Assembly: GCA_032718475.1 (NCBI GenBank) | Contig: JAUCBJ010006956.1 | Location: forward strand, 117,334 to 181,333 | Reading direction: 5' to 3' | Origin: Nemertoderma westbladi | Lineage: Eukaryota; Xenacoelomorpha; Nemertodermatida; Nemertodermatidae | Length of the DNA stretch: 64,000 bases | The notes under the pieces: model-generated | Told to the model about the DNA's origin: nothing | What the model saw: only the letters and a program-made list of their open reading frames with translations | Databases searched by the model: none | Part shown: positions 51,719 to 63,668 of the stretch, piece by piece | Position numbering within the stretch: the stretch's first letter is position 1 | How the letters are laid out: each line of letters begins with the position of its first letter | Program-made: the position numbers and the translations under genes

Positions 51719-52872
51719 TGTTCGCGCTTTCAGACCTTTAGCAGTTTAACCTGCCAATTTTAGGTGTCCTCTTGTTTATACATCGACTTTAGCCTATAAC
51801 AATTATTAGTGCACATGAAATAACATTAGCCGAAGCCAGCCTGTGCGCGATCATTCACCCACAGTTAAGGGAGACTGGATTCGGATGCTTTGAAGTGATT
51901 GTGGTGCAGACCTACGGTATTATTCGATTGATAGTTACTATATAATCTCTGACAATATTATTCACTTATATTATTAATATTAATAAATATTAACAGTTCC
52001 TTTAGGACGTGGCGCTTTAAGTATAAAACAGAGTTATGACTTATACTAAACACAACGAGATGGCTATTGATTTTCGTAAATGGCACATTCTTTAGGAGAT
52101 GCTTTATTATCTGTCACACTGCTGCATACAACTTCACACTGCTGCACACAGATCTGCCGACCGTCACTGAATTTAATCATATATAAGGAGGATAGCAACT
52201 GACACATGTAGGGATTATGAAATAGCATTTGACACACACTAAAACCACTGTAATGTAAGTCGCAATTGCTACCGGTAACCGGTCTCTCTAACCTTTGTTA
52301 ATCAAGAAGATTGGGGTTTTATGATTATTTATCGATATTCTCCAAATATAACACATATCCATCAACATGTAACAATTAATAACCGACAGTAAATAGCAGT
52401 AAAATAATGCGGTGAAATTGGTGCAGTTTGGATTGTTCAGTGCAGTGGTAATAGATTTACGCTTTTATAATCAAAGCCGTCTAATGTTGGCCAAAGTCTG
52501 AAACTTCCAACACAGAAGCACAGAATCATTTCCAAGCAGTTGTTCTCGCTCAGAAAGGTAAACAAAGACCATAATGCATTGCGCGACTTTCCGTAGGCCT
52601 CTGTGTAAAATAAAATGAAAATCGCTCTGATTGGTCGAGCGAGCCTGAACAAAGAAAGTTCCACATCGACAGCAAATCAGCTGACAGATTTCATCATCTG
52701 AACTACACTCTATTTAGAGTATTTGGCGTATTGCGGCATAAAATGGCTTGTTATGTCCGCTAAAACACCTACAGGGTACATTGCGGAGAAAATGGCTTGT
52801 TATGTCCGCTAAAACAACTAAACAGTTCATTGCGGAGAAAAATGACTGGTTATATCCGCAAAAGCTTTTACA
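51719..52872 (-). repeat. 5' LTR of the minus-strand BEL/Pao element
   Basis: 1,154 bp with TG...CA ends, followed by target duplication ACCAA at 52873. Compared with the other LTR it has an 11-base AT-rich insertion near 51968-51990. Confidence 0.93.
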
Positions 52873-53012
52873 ACCAATATCTATCTAATCTATCTATCTA
52901 ATCCTATTCTACTGATTGGGAGTACAGAAGTTGTGATTGTGAGGTAAAGTCACTAAATATGTATTAAACTGACAGTGGATGGATGTATCTGTAATATTTC
53001 TAACTACCCTTA

Positions 53013-53929
53013 TACACCATGTCCCAGAATATAGTGTCGTAATTAAGTGACACCCCCCCCCCCCCCCCCTAATTTTTCTACAAGTCTTAATGAGATTGCA
53101 TGAAATTTGAAACAGAGATAGTTTCACCTCCCGACCACTGACTGGGTGAGCCAGAATTTTTATTTTTGCTTTCAATCTTTAGCTACAAGCGTTTAAAAAA
53201 GTGTCTCCAGCGATATTACACCAGTTACACAGCAGTTATTATTCTTCCTTATAGCTGTTTGTTGGTACCAATGGAAAGCTGGTCAATGGTCATGCAAGGA
53301 TTCCAAATATGTAACACAATATGAATTTCGTTGAAAAATAGCTGAGATATGAGCGTACAAATGTTGCATGGTTTTGCACCTGCGCGAGGCTATTTTATTC
53401 TATTTGATAAATGCATCATATTCTGGAATATTTTGTTTATCAAAATACGTAGCTGGGCAACAATGCATTACATCTCTAATCATTCTATTACGTAGCTATT
53501 CATACATTTAAAAAATATTCCAGAATATGGTTTATTTATTAAATAGAATAAAATAACCTCGCGCCGGTGCAAAACCATGCAACATTTGAACGCTCATATC
53601 TCAGCTATTTTACAACCAAATTCAAAATGTGTTACATATTTGGAATCCTTTCCATTGGTACCAACATATAGGTAGAATATAAGGTAGAATAATAACTGCG
53701 GTGTAACTGGTGTAATATCGCTGGAGACACTTTTTTAAACGCTTCTAGCTAAAGATTGAAAGCAAAAATAAAAATTCTGGCTCACCCAGTCAGTGGTCGG
53801 GAGGTGAAACTATCTCTGTTTCCAATTTCATGCAATCTCATTAAGATTTGTAGAACAATTAGGGGGTGGGGGGGGGGGGGGGGGGGGCGTGTCACTGAAT
53901 TACGACACTATATTCTGGGACATGGTGTA
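53013..53929. mobile_element. Palindromic (foldback/MITE) element 1, ~450-bp arms
   Basis: The left end TACACCATGTCCCAGAATAT is mirrored at the right end (53910-53929). The arms match almost throughout, to ATTCTGGAATATTTT / AAAATATTCCAGAAT around a ~70-base loop near 53445-53515. Each arm has AGTGTC-n-GTGACAC followed by an oligo-C (left, 53051 onward) or oligo-G (right) run of about 17-20. TA at both ends fits Tc1/mariner-type target use. No ORF. Confidence 0.88.
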
Positions 53930-54027
53930 GAATGATATTACTTCTGGAGAAAAAATTATTTTTACTATTATTTTGCCATCTAAGAAATATGATACTCTAT
54001 TCCTTATTATATTGAGTAATAATTGTA

Positions 54028-55032
54028 TACACCATGACCCGTAATAAAGTGTCATTTTCTGATGACACGGACCCCCCCCCCCCCCAAATTTTTCTATAGA
54101 TCTTTATAATATTGCTTGAAATTTGAAACACAACTTGTTCAACTCACCGTGGTTGTTACCATGAAGCCGGAATTTTCGATTTCGCCTGTAAATTTTATTT
54201 ATAAGGGTTTTAAAAATGTGTCTTTTGCGAAATCGCACCCTCTGTATCATTGCCATTCTTCACTTTAGTCGTAATTTTTTCACATCAATAGAAAGCTTGC
54301 TTACGTTGCAAGCTCAGCAGTAAGAAACGCGGCCAATGCATCAATTGGTGGAGTAGGAATTCTGCTAAGCCCATTTGCACTTAAGACCCCAAACAACATC
54401 GAATCTATAAATTCCAGGGTTATGATCGCAACATTTGATGGGAATCCCAAGGCAACAGTCATATGTTGCTACAGTCCAACCAATGCCTCAGAGCCAGAAC
54501 AAGCAGTCAAGTTTTATGAAGAACTGACTGGACTTATAAAGGACATTCCGAAACACAATGTTAAAGTCATTGCTGGTGACCTGAATGCGCAAATTGGCCC
54601 AGAAGACATCAAGGGTTACACCTATAACACCAGTTTTGTGTATTCATTAAATAGAATAACTGGCTTGCAGCGAACAATAATTCGTGTAATCTTTGAACGC
54701 CTATTTCTCAGCTGTTTCTCAATGAAATTCAGATATGGCTACATATTTGGAATCCTTTCAACGCAAGCTTTCTATTGCTGTGAAAAAATTACGACTAAAG
54801 TGAAGAATGGCAATGATACAGAGGGTGCGATTTCGCAAAAGACACTTTTAAAACGCTTATAAATAAAATTTAAAGGCGAAATCGAAAATTCCGGCTTCAT
54901 GGTAACAACCACGATGAGTTGAACTAGATGTGTTTAAAATTTCAAACAATATGATAAAGTTTTGTAGAAAAATTTGGGGGGGGGGGGGTCCGTGTCATCA
55001 GAAAATGACACTATATTACGCGTCATGGTGTA
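54028..55032. mobile_element. Palindromic element 2 with captured LINE endonuclease fragment
   Basis: Ends TACACCATGACCCGTAATA (left) and the reverse at 55014-55032 resemble element 1, including the GATGACACGGACCCCC oligo-C. The left arm is ~285 bp and the right ~370 bp. The extra right-arm sequence (CATATTTGGAATCCTTT, TTCTCAGCTGTTT) matches element 1 arms, so the left arm lost its inner part. The loop holds coding sequence from a LINE (54310-54640). It abuts the next LTR, with four bases between. Confidence 0.88.
54310..54640 (+). pseudogene. Captured LINE AP-endonuclease fragment
   Basis: The plus-strand frame encodes the middle of an endonuclease/exonuclease/phosphatase domain: GGVGILLSP, VICCYSPTN, VKVIAGDLNAQIG. 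The DLNAQIG motif is the metal-binding GDFN-type motif. The N- and C-terminal motifs are missing. It lies inside palindromic element 2 and was probably acquired as an insertion or by gene conversion. It differs from the endonuclease of the 2.3-6.5-kb LINE. Confidence 0.8.
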
Positions 55033-55036
55033 TTTG

Positions 55037-56074
55037 TGTAAAAGGTTTTGTCGACATAAGTCATTTTACGCAATGCACTAAATACTCTAAAAGGCTTACA
55101 ATTGTGCAACTACGCGACTGTCAAGAAACACAGAGAGTTGGGGTGACAAAATCTTCCAGCTGTTTCTTTGTGTGAGAAATGTTCCCTTGTTGACATATTT
55201 CAGCCAATCAGAGCAACCTCCCCTGCCCTGTTAATAGCAGCATACGGAAAATGACGCATGCAGCACTTTTTCCAAGAATCCTACCTCATTCAAGATTCAT
55301 TCTGAAGTTCTGACGTTTCAGACTTTGCCCTAAACATCAGAGGCTAGAGTCATAAGAACGCAAATCTATTAACATACCAGTCACATTGCATATCACACGG
55401 TATACTGACTCTTTTCACCGAATTGCTTTAATACTGTTTTATATTGTTGTTAATTGCTGTTTACATTAATGGATGTTATATTTGGAGAATACTGATAAAT
55501 AATCGCAAACCCCTCAACTCTCTTAATTACTGAGGTAAGCAGAAGGGTGTACCGGTAGCAATTGCGACTCAAATTTATAGTGGTTTTTTGGTGCGAAATA
55601 AATGCTATTTCATAATCCCTACGTATGTCAGTTGCAGTCCTCCTTATATATGATCAAAATCAGTGACAGTCGGCAAATCAGTGTGCATTAGTGTGAATTA
55701 GTGTGAAGTAGTGTGAAGGTTAATAAAGCATTCCTAAAGAATGCGCTATTTGTGATACCCTATAGCCTCTAGTTGTGATTAGTGTAAGTCATAACTCTGT
55801 TTGATACTTAAAGCGCCACGTCCCAAAGGAACTGTTAATATTTCCCCGAAAGTAAATATAGTTGTCGGAGATTATATAGTAGCGATCAATCGAATAATAC
55901 AAAGTAGCCTACTGCAATACCTTTCTCTAGAATCGAATCCAGTCTCCCACACAGTGGGTCATACGCCGCTAGGCTGGTTTCAACTGATGTCAATTGGCAA
56001 GGGCAATAGTTGATTTAAGGAGACACTTAAATTAGCAGGTTAAACTGTTAATTAAAGGTCTAAAAGCGCGAACA
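55037..56074 (+). repeat. 5' LTR of the plus-strand BEL/Pao element
   Basis: It starts TGTAAAAGGTTTTGTCG and ends TAAAAGCGCGAACA. It matches the other LTRs in GCGCCACGTCCCAAAGGAAC (55812) and GGTTAAACTG (56038), but diverges more from them than they do from each other. Confidence 0.88.
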
Positions 56075-58084
56075 TTAATAGATTTAGTTTCTTTTATTGC
56101 TCAGTAGGCAATAAACCCCAACATACCGGTCGGACGGTAAACTGTAGGCCTAGTGGTGCCGAACCGGTACCCTATTCCAGTATTACTTCGATTGTGACAT
56201 ATTGTATATTCGTAGGCTGTTTAAGAGAGTAGGGCCTGTACGCCCCTCATTTCTTTTAGAGCTTACATATTTCTGTTGGTTTTATTTACCGGTAAGTGTA
56301 ATATTGAGCAGAAGGCGTGTAAACCTGCTCAGATTGTAAAAGTAACTTTAATGCTGGATTGTTGTCTGATTGTTGTTAGGTATGAGGTGGATTACAGTAT
56401 AGGTAGGTTATTTGTCCGATAAAGTGCTAGTTAGGAAGTGGAGGCATCCAGCGCTGTAAGGTAAATCCTCCATGAAAGAATAAGTCGTACTACATAGTTT
56501 AGAACGCTTACTAACTAATAATTTCGGAGACTGCATATAATGTGGTTTATAGGCTTGACGGTGGTCTGTCAGCATTTTGGTCTGTGTCTTATTTGAATAG
56601 TCTGTATGGGTAGCGTAATATTTATTATTCAGAGTTTATGCATGTAATTTACAACCTTCATGTCTCCAAGTTTATTCCTTACAGTAATTCTGTTTGTTAT
56701 GCATACTGTTATAGCTAAATTAACCCCGGTACTACTTCAGGACTGCTTGGCGTAGGAGAGACTGGTGATTTAGTACTCCTGTTACGCTAGCAGATACCGT
56801 GGTTCTTTTGGCTGTTCACGTATATTTAACTGCAAGTTATATGTTGTATAAGTGCTAGTACCTAATCTAGGGTTTAGAGTACAGTGCTTTCCTGAAAGTT
56901 AATTTAGTGCGTAGGCAGTATATTTGTGTTGTAACGTGGTTAATAGGTCAGTTAGCTTTAGGCTTCGATAATTAATCTCTAGGTATAGGACACTCCGGGT
57001 ACGTAGTGTTTATAGTGTAGACTATAAGCCGTCAGACGGTGGCATTTCCTTATCTGGACAACACAACGTATTGAATACTACTTTATTGGTTTTAAAATTC
57101 CGTAATTCCCTGTCAGTCTGTAAGAACCATAAATTCTAAATCCTTGTTAGTCTGGTTCGTAAAATTCTTGTAAAATTACCCTAAAAATTGTACGTGTAAC
57201 TTTGTTTATTGTTTACTTAGAGATTGTGTAATCTCAACCTGATACGTAGGTATTTTGTAGTGATAAGTAACTTAGTTAAGTAGAACTATCAGTATTTAGT
57301 GTCTAACCAGTAGCACTCCACTGAGAGCGTCTAACCTCTGTGTAGTGACTTCTTACGCAGAAATAATAACATTTATTTCAATAATTGACAAAACACATTA
57401 CGGGTATATATATTTATAAATTTAACTCAATCCGATTTATAAATTAGTAGGCCTGTTATACATCAATTAGGTTTAAATATCAGTTGAACCTCAGTGATAG
57501 AGTAAAGGGAAATAATTCCTAAAATCAGATATTATCAGTCATTGTTTAATTATTGACATTATCGGTATTTACAGTAAGCGTATTATATACTTATACTAGC
57601 AGGCAATACCCGAGGCATGTTACCCGGTATTTCCTGCTACCGGCATAGGCCTACTGGCGCACTGGTACCGGTATAGGCCTACTGACGTACCGGTACCTAG
57701 TACCGGTACGGAACGTGAATTAAACTTTTCGAAAAGTGGCCTATAACGACCGCTGGTTAAAGTTATACACACATGCCAAGTTCCAGCGCAATCCCTCTGC
57801 CCATTTTGGAGGAGTTCGAACACAGAGAGAGAGACAGAATTTGATTTTTATAGGTATAGATAACTTAGGCTAATCTTATATACCGGTATTCTGTAACTGA
57901 TCCTAGTCTGTAGTAATACTGTTATATATACTATAGGTGTATACCGGTATTCTAACACTCGATATATACCATGTTACATTGAGTAACAACATTTGGTAAC
58001 TACGAGACTGACAGTTGATACTGATTTGCCCTAGACTTACTTTAACTGTTATTATCGTGATAGTCATTCAACTGTAAATAAAGT
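56075..58084 (+). other. 5' leader of the plus-strand BEL element
   Basis: The first bases TTAATAGATTTAGT match the leader start of the minus copy. There is a cluster of TACCGGTA and TAGGCCTA palindromes at 57635-57715. No ORF is supported; 57620-57823 (minus) is a chance frame. Confidence 0.6.
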
Positions 58085-59539
58085 ATGTCTGAATCAAAAC
58101 AAATAATGTCAGATAGTCTCTTGGAACAGACGATCTGTGACCCAGATCAAAGTATAGAAAGGCCCCGACCGAGGTCTAAGTCCCCTCCTACTGTAAGAAA
58201 GGCCATCCCTACAGTAGTTGTGTCGGACCCTAGGCTAGTAAAGCACCATAGGTCTATTATAGGCGCTAGGGCTCAAGTTAAGCGAGACCAAGCGACGGCT
58301 GTAGAACAGCAGCAGTGCCCTGACCGAGAGGTTATTTCTCAACCACTCAGTAATTCTAGTTCCAATGCCGATGAGTTAACGCCTGAGATTGGATCAAAGA
58401 TGGAAGAAGTGGTTTACCATGACCCACTATTGATTCTTCCTGGGGCAGTGCTCACTCGAGTTCTTCTAGCCGTAGAAGAACATCAAGCGGACTGGATGAG
58501 AAATAAGAGATCGACCAGAGATAGTTATGCCGGATACCTGCTGGAAGAATTAATGTCTATTGTGGAGACTCAATGGAACTTCCTCAGACCCAGACTCCCG
58601 TTTAACTTATCGGAAGCTGCCTGGAAAGACTTACATCAAATGGGCGTAGTTAGAGACACCAGAGATCCCGCTGTATGGAAGAGGTCAGCAGCCGGATATG
58701 TCCAGGGATTCTTCACATCCTTGGGACGAATAGAAGCCCAGTTATTCAGAAGACAACTGGAACTTCAAGAGCAGGGAGAACTGCTATACCAAGTGAGAGA
58801 ATGGATATTGAGGATCAGATTAATCCTTTCAGCTTTTGAAGTAGCTTCAAAGATAAGTCAAGACACATCACTGCAGGTGGCAGTAAAGACTTGGTTCCAA
58901 CGAGTGAATGTTTAAGTCCAGGGAACAACCCAATGGAAGGCTCAGTTAGTGGAACAACTAGCCTATGGAGAATCAACAGATGCAATCTTCTCCTATGGGG
59001 AAAGCAAGGTGGTTTCTGAAAAACCTCAGAAGAAGGATGCTATTGATATCTATCTGTCGGATTATCAACGATTTATAGGTGACAAAGAGCTAAGGAGATG
59101 TCTAGCTGGACTTCCCCCCAATAGTGAAGCAGCCAAATTCATTTTGGATTCCTTAGATGCAGAGATGTTAGCGGCAGAGCAGGCTAAATTTGATGAAAGC
59201 ATTCTCAACGAGATGGACAAGGAGGAACAACTAAAGAAAGGATTAATAGAAGACCGGAAAATAGCTGCAACCACCGAGGCCGAATTAAAAGCTGCAGCGA
59301 CAGAAGTTGATCGAAAAGCAGCAGCGGCAACGGCAGCGGTGGAAGTTGATCGAAAAGCAGCACCGACAACGGCAGCGGCGGAAGTTGATCGAAAAGCAGC
59401 AGCAGCAACAGCAGCGGCGGAAGTTGATCAAAAGGCGGCGGCGGCAGAAGTAGAACGTAAAGCTGCCACAATAGAAGCTGAAAGGAGGGCAGATGAAGCA
59501 AAGGTACAATTAGAGTTAGAGAGCATTCAGGTGAGATAA
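58085..59539 (+). pseudogene. gag: BEL/Pao gag N-terminal and middle regions
   Basis: ATG 58085 opens the same N-terminus as the minus copy (SPPTVRKAIPTVVVSDPRL). The frame continues without the SINE through LYQVREWILRIRLILSAF, meets TAA at 58913 (AAA in the other copy), and then runs through DAIDIYLSDYQRFIGDKELR into an Ala/Asp/Arg-rich repeat (EVDRKAAAATAA) to a second stop at 59539. Confidence 0.82.
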
Positions 59540-59728
59540 GATTACTTAAGTAAACAAAGGGCAGCTACTCAGATGCAACTACTGAGTCGATCTAATCCCA
59601 GAACACATGGATTTACCTCCTCAGATGAAGGTACTACTACTGATTCCGAAGTAACAAATCCCATTCAAACAGACATAGAAGAGCGCCCATAAGACATAAG
59701 TTGCCCAACTTACCCCCCCCCCCCCCCG

Positions 59729-60468
59729 GTGAGAAGGGAATTAGCTAATGTAGACTTAAGAGATAGAGAGTCTATAACTCAGGTTGTAAGAGTAGAAAGG
59801 CTCCCTACTATAGTAGATGAGCCAGAAATAATTAGGCCTGTTAACAAAGCTACTACTTTAATAGAGACCCCTTTGCTCCCTGAACCCAACTCTGAATTCC
59901 CTTTACATAGTACCAAACTTCCCTTGTCCAGTAGACAAATGCCAGAATCGCAGACTGTTATTGACACTGAGCAGAATCTCATAAAGGGACTATCCCCTGT
60001 CGCCCCGATGTGCCATCCAGCTAAAATTTAGCAGCTCCTGCACCCACGGTTGAGTGGATGGAGGAGGTACGGCAAGAGATGGTGGAGCTGCTCGGGCAAT
60101 TGGCAAAAACCAAGGCTCGCTCCACAGCACAAGTCCGAGACTTGGAAGGGACTGTTCAATTGTTAAAGGGAACAGTACGAGATAGTAAAATAGAGTTGCA
60201 AGAATTACAGCAACAGATTGCTCTCGAACGCGATAAATTAGTCAATATACAAATGGGTATACCACCATCCCCTGTAACAGTGTGTCAGCCCTTTAGGTCT
60301 GAAGTATCTCATGCGCAAGGTGTGGAGCCTACACGCATCTATACTGCTAGCGAAGTAGAAACTCCTATTGTAAACCTTATTAATAGTATTAATAAACCTG
60401 TCGATAATGATGTCCCATACTGCTCTGATAATAATCCGAGAAATTTATATGCCGATAATCGATATTAA
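59729..60468 (+). pseudogene. gag: BEL/Pao gag linker and coiled coil, broken
   Basis: Two frames (59729-60031 and 60058-60468) contain VERLPTIVDEPE, FPLHSTKLPL and the coiled coil ELQQQIALERDKLVNIQMG, parallel to 47416-47880 of the other copy. A 14-C tract at ~59715 and a stop near 60029 separate them. Confidence 0.75.
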
Positions 60469-60476
60469 ATAGTACG

Positions 60477-61360
60477 ATGGCTCAAGAAAGTTTCATACGT
60501 CAGATGGCTAGGACGGAAGCCCGTCAAACTGTAAAAGTGGGCGAGGTCGTCAAGTTTAATGGAGATAAGATGAAATGGTTACCTTTTAATGAATATTACA
60601 AAGATAACATACAAAACTCTGTACTATCCAACAGAGAGAAACTACGATTCATCATCGAGTGCTTGGAAGGTCCTCCCAATTTAATGGTGTTAAAGTTTAT
60701 TGGACATCCTGACAGATTGAGACAAGTCTGGGATACACTTAACATCAGGTATGGTATTAGGACTAACATAGCTAGATACTGTATACGAAATCAGTAGCCC
60801 AGGAAGTTTCTTAGCAGCGGGATTATAGAGTTTTCCGATGAGATTCAGGAAATCTGTAGACAGTTAGACTGGTTGGGTAAGTCTCATGAATACCAAAGTT
60901 CTATGGTTGTAGGAGCTGTAGCGTCAATTTTGCCAAAAGGCATAGTAGGTACTCATTGGGACAAAAAGGTTCTCTACTTGATGGACCAACAACAGAGAGA
61001 TCCAACCATGGCGGACCTGATGTCGTTCTTAAACAGAGAGGTAAGATTACAGCTAATAAAACAGTCTAGAGAGAAGACTCCGGAAACCAAAGTAAGTGAA
61101 AAACCCGTTACTAGGAGAAAGATAACACCAGTGTAGTGTGTTATACCGATTATAAGAGTCAAACGTCTTATGACGAAAATAGTGGCAAAGACACCGAACG
61201 ATCTTATTACACAAATAAAGGTAAGGACATAAGTAAACCCAAGGTTCGAACTAGTGGCAAGGGAGAACAGCTAAAAACTTCCCCTACGTCTCCCAAGAGA
61301 ATTCCTTATAGGAAGCCCAAAGAAAGAGCTAGCGTACAAACTACCATCAAGCTAAGGTAA
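60477..61360 (+). pseudogene. gag: BEL/Pao gag domain, interrupted
   Basis: 60477-60797 has KFNGDKMKWLPFNEYYKD and LRFIIECLEGPPNL. After a TAG near 60795 the frame resumes at 60873 (GKSHEYQSSMVVGAV, then DPTMADLMSFL). A stop at ~61134 precedes a Lys-rich stretch to 61360. This corresponds to 46500-47413 of the minus copy. Confidence 0.8.
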
Positions 61361-61383
61361 GTAACATCAAACCTAACTGTGTA

Positions 61384-62307
61384 TTGTGCGACGGGCCACA
61401 TCGTTTCAGTGGATGTGAGGAATTCTTAAAGAAAGAATTGAAAGACAGACGCAGTGTCACTTGGGATAAAAGATTATGTTACAATTGCCTCAGGAGAGGA
61501 CATCAATGGAGAACCTGTTACTCAGACGTGAGGTGTGCTAAGTGTGGAGCGAAACATAATATCCTACTGCACACCGAGTTCGATAAGGTAATTGAACCCG
61601 AACTGCATGTACAGTTCAGTGATGTGAACGACACGGACCATAGTTCGGAGATGGAAGGATTCTATACGAATGAGTTTTCTGATGAAAATGAATCTTGTTA
61701 TATGATCAACACAGCCGTATATCGAGCCCTTACTTATGAGGCAGCGACGGATGGAGAGGAACCCCAACTATCCATTCCGGATCGACAGCTTTCATGGAAG
61801 GTTTCGAAACTATCTGTCGGCATCAGAGAGTTCCCAGTGGTGCAACTTAGAGTACATGGACAAGGTGAGAGCCTAATAATAAATGCCCTCCTAGATTCCA
61901 GTAGTATAGGCACCTTCATCGATAAGGATCTGGCCAAAGATATCTTTGCTGGTCAACAAAGGTTTCAAACCAAACTGAACCTTTCAGGGATTATGCAGGT
62001 TTGGAAATCTACTGTATCCACGGATTTCTACATAGGATCGTTGTCCACTCCCCAAGATGAACTAGTCGAGGACAGTGTAAGGTCAGTTAAAATGGTGGCA
62101 ATAAAGAACTTTGCTACTAGCCAAGTAGAGCCTTACAACTGGGATGAAGACCACTTTCCCAGCAATACAACGTTGCTAGATTCAGAACAGATTACCCAGG
62201 GGTACAGATACTGCTTGGTCAGAACGCGCACGAAGCGCTCGAAACTATTGAGAAATGGCCTGCTCGACCGCTACCATTGCAAACTTATGCGGGAAGAACA
62301 AGAGTAG
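61384..62307 (+). pseudogene. BEL/Pao CCHC knuckles and aspartic protease
   Basis: Knuckles: CDGPHRFSGCEEF, LCYNCLRRGHQWRTC, CAKCGAKHNILLH. The protease site reads ALLDSSSIGTFID, with Ser for the Gly of the catalytic DSGS in the other copy, so the protease is probably dead. A frameshift near 62160 (HFPSNTTLLD) ends homology in this frame. Confidence 0.82.
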
Positions 62308-63668
62308 GTTGGTATTTCATAGGACCTTCCCACAGGACTTTGCAAGAGAGGTTGGAAAGTGAGCAAGTCCACCAGGTAAGAGAGTGTGAGGAAACCATGA
62401 AAGACGAGGACATCCTAGCTGAGGAAACTTCATGCTCCTCAGACAACGACGATATCCAGACCCTATATGATGAGGATAACACCATTGAACTCCTCACAGA
62501 GAATCAAACGTGGACAAATCAAGTAAATTTGTGTAATCTCATATGTCAGAATAACAAACTATCGACTTACGATGATGAACTTAATGAGGTGGTAGAGCGA
62601 TATAATGATAAGATACGAGATCAACACGCAGTGCGATTCTATACTCAAGAAGCTGTAGAGCCTAATTCCTACAATAAAGCGTTATCAGTCGAGGAAGAGA
62701 GAGCTAAACAAATCCAGGTGACGACTTCTCGTTATATAAAGGAGGAGGATCGTTACGAGATTGGTCTGCCTTTTAGGCGAAGAGAACCCAGCTTCATTAA
62801 TAACCGACCTTTAGCGGTAAAGAGAATCAAACAACTGCATCGGCGCTTATCATCTAACGATCGAGCCAAAGTGATGTATAAGATGCAGCTAAAGAAATTC
62901 ATTGATAAAGGATACGCGGAGCGAGTTCCGGAGGAAACACCTATAACGGAAAGAACGCATTACTTGACACATCATTACGTTCCTAAGCCTGGTAAACCAA
63001 ACGAAGTCCGGGTAGTATTCGACGGCTCCGCCCTTTATATGGGACAATCCCTAAACTCAGAACTGTTGCCGGGACCCAACTTACTCCAATCTTTATTGGG
63101 AATATTATTACGACTACAGCAATATTCTATCGCCTTTGCCTCCGATATTGAAGGCATGTTTCTATAAGTTAAAGCTTTACCCAGGGATCAAGATAGCCTA
63201 CGATTTCTGTGGTGGCCTGAAGGAGACCTCAACCGAAAACCGGTGGAATACTGGATGACAATCCAGGCTTTCGGGATCATATCAGGCCCCTCGAACGCTT
63301 GTTCGGTAGTACGCACCACTGCCGACGATAATAGAGACGCCTTCTCTAAAGCGGTTATCGACAACATCAAATGGGATATTTATATGGATGACAACCTAAA
63401 GTCCCTCCCATCGGTGGAAGAAGCAATCGATGTTGCCAAGGGAACGGTAGAGTGCTTACAATGAGGTGGATTTCGCCTAACCAAATTCACTAGTAACTCC
63501 CGTGAGTTCCTGGAATCGATCCCAGTTTAAGACAGAGTGTTAAAGATCTAGACCTCATTAGGGACGACCTCCCCGAAACGAAGACCCTTGGACTGAAATG
63601 AGACATGGAGAGAGACATTTTATTTTTCCAACTGAAACAACTCGAAAACCCCGTTCGAACTAAATGAA
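62277..63668 (+). pseudogene. pol: BEL/Pao RT region, multiple stops, 3'-truncated
   Basis: 62277-63167 gives GRTRVGWYF, FYTQEAVEPNSYNKALS, THYLTHHYVPKPG, VVFDGSALYMGQS and FASDIEGMFL, then TAA. Reading continues through the palm (VEYWMTIQAFG, IYMDDNLKS at ~63385) with TGA and TAA stops to NPVRTK at ~63660. It is useful as a reference for the interrupted minus copy. Confidence 0.85.

Larger units (their letters stand above)
38210..52872 (-). mobile_element. Complete BEL/Pao LTR retrotransposon (14.7 kb) carrying a ~4.2-kb foreign segment
   Basis: On the minus strand the element starts TGTAAAAGCTTTTGC (52872) and ends GCGCGAACA (38210). It has 1,154-bp and 1,143-bp LTRs in direct orientation, differing by eye at roughly 15 positions plus one short AT insertion. 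The target duplication is ACCAA (38205-38209 and 52873-52877). The internal order is a ~1.9-kb leader, gag N-terminus, Ala-rich coiled coil, BEL-type gag domain, CCHC knuckles, aspartic protease, RT and the first part of RNase H. Integrase is absent; unrelated ORFs fill 39353-43532. Nested insertions are a SINE (48815-49098) and a LINE tail (44684-44788). Several nonsense changes show that this copy no longer makes a full polyprotein. Confidence 0.93.
55037..63668 (+). mobile_element. Second BEL/Pao element, decayed and truncated in RT
   Basis: The order is LTR (55037-56074), leader, gag, knuckles/protease and RT, homologous to the minus-strand element throughout. It lies head-to-head with that element. 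Many in-frame stops are present (for example TAA near 58913, within GMFL-VKAL at ~63165, and TGA after VECLQ at ~63462). A 14-C run at ~59715 disrupts gag. Homology ends at ~63668 after NPVRTK, where an inverted LTR begins. It lacks the SINE and LINE-tail insertions. The target duplication cannot be tested because the 3' end is lost. Confidence 0.9.

Noticed and set aside
54422-54862. 146-codon ORF as a host gene
   Set aside because: It starts in a captured LINE endonuclease fragment and ends in the palindromic arm sequence, so it is a chance fusion.
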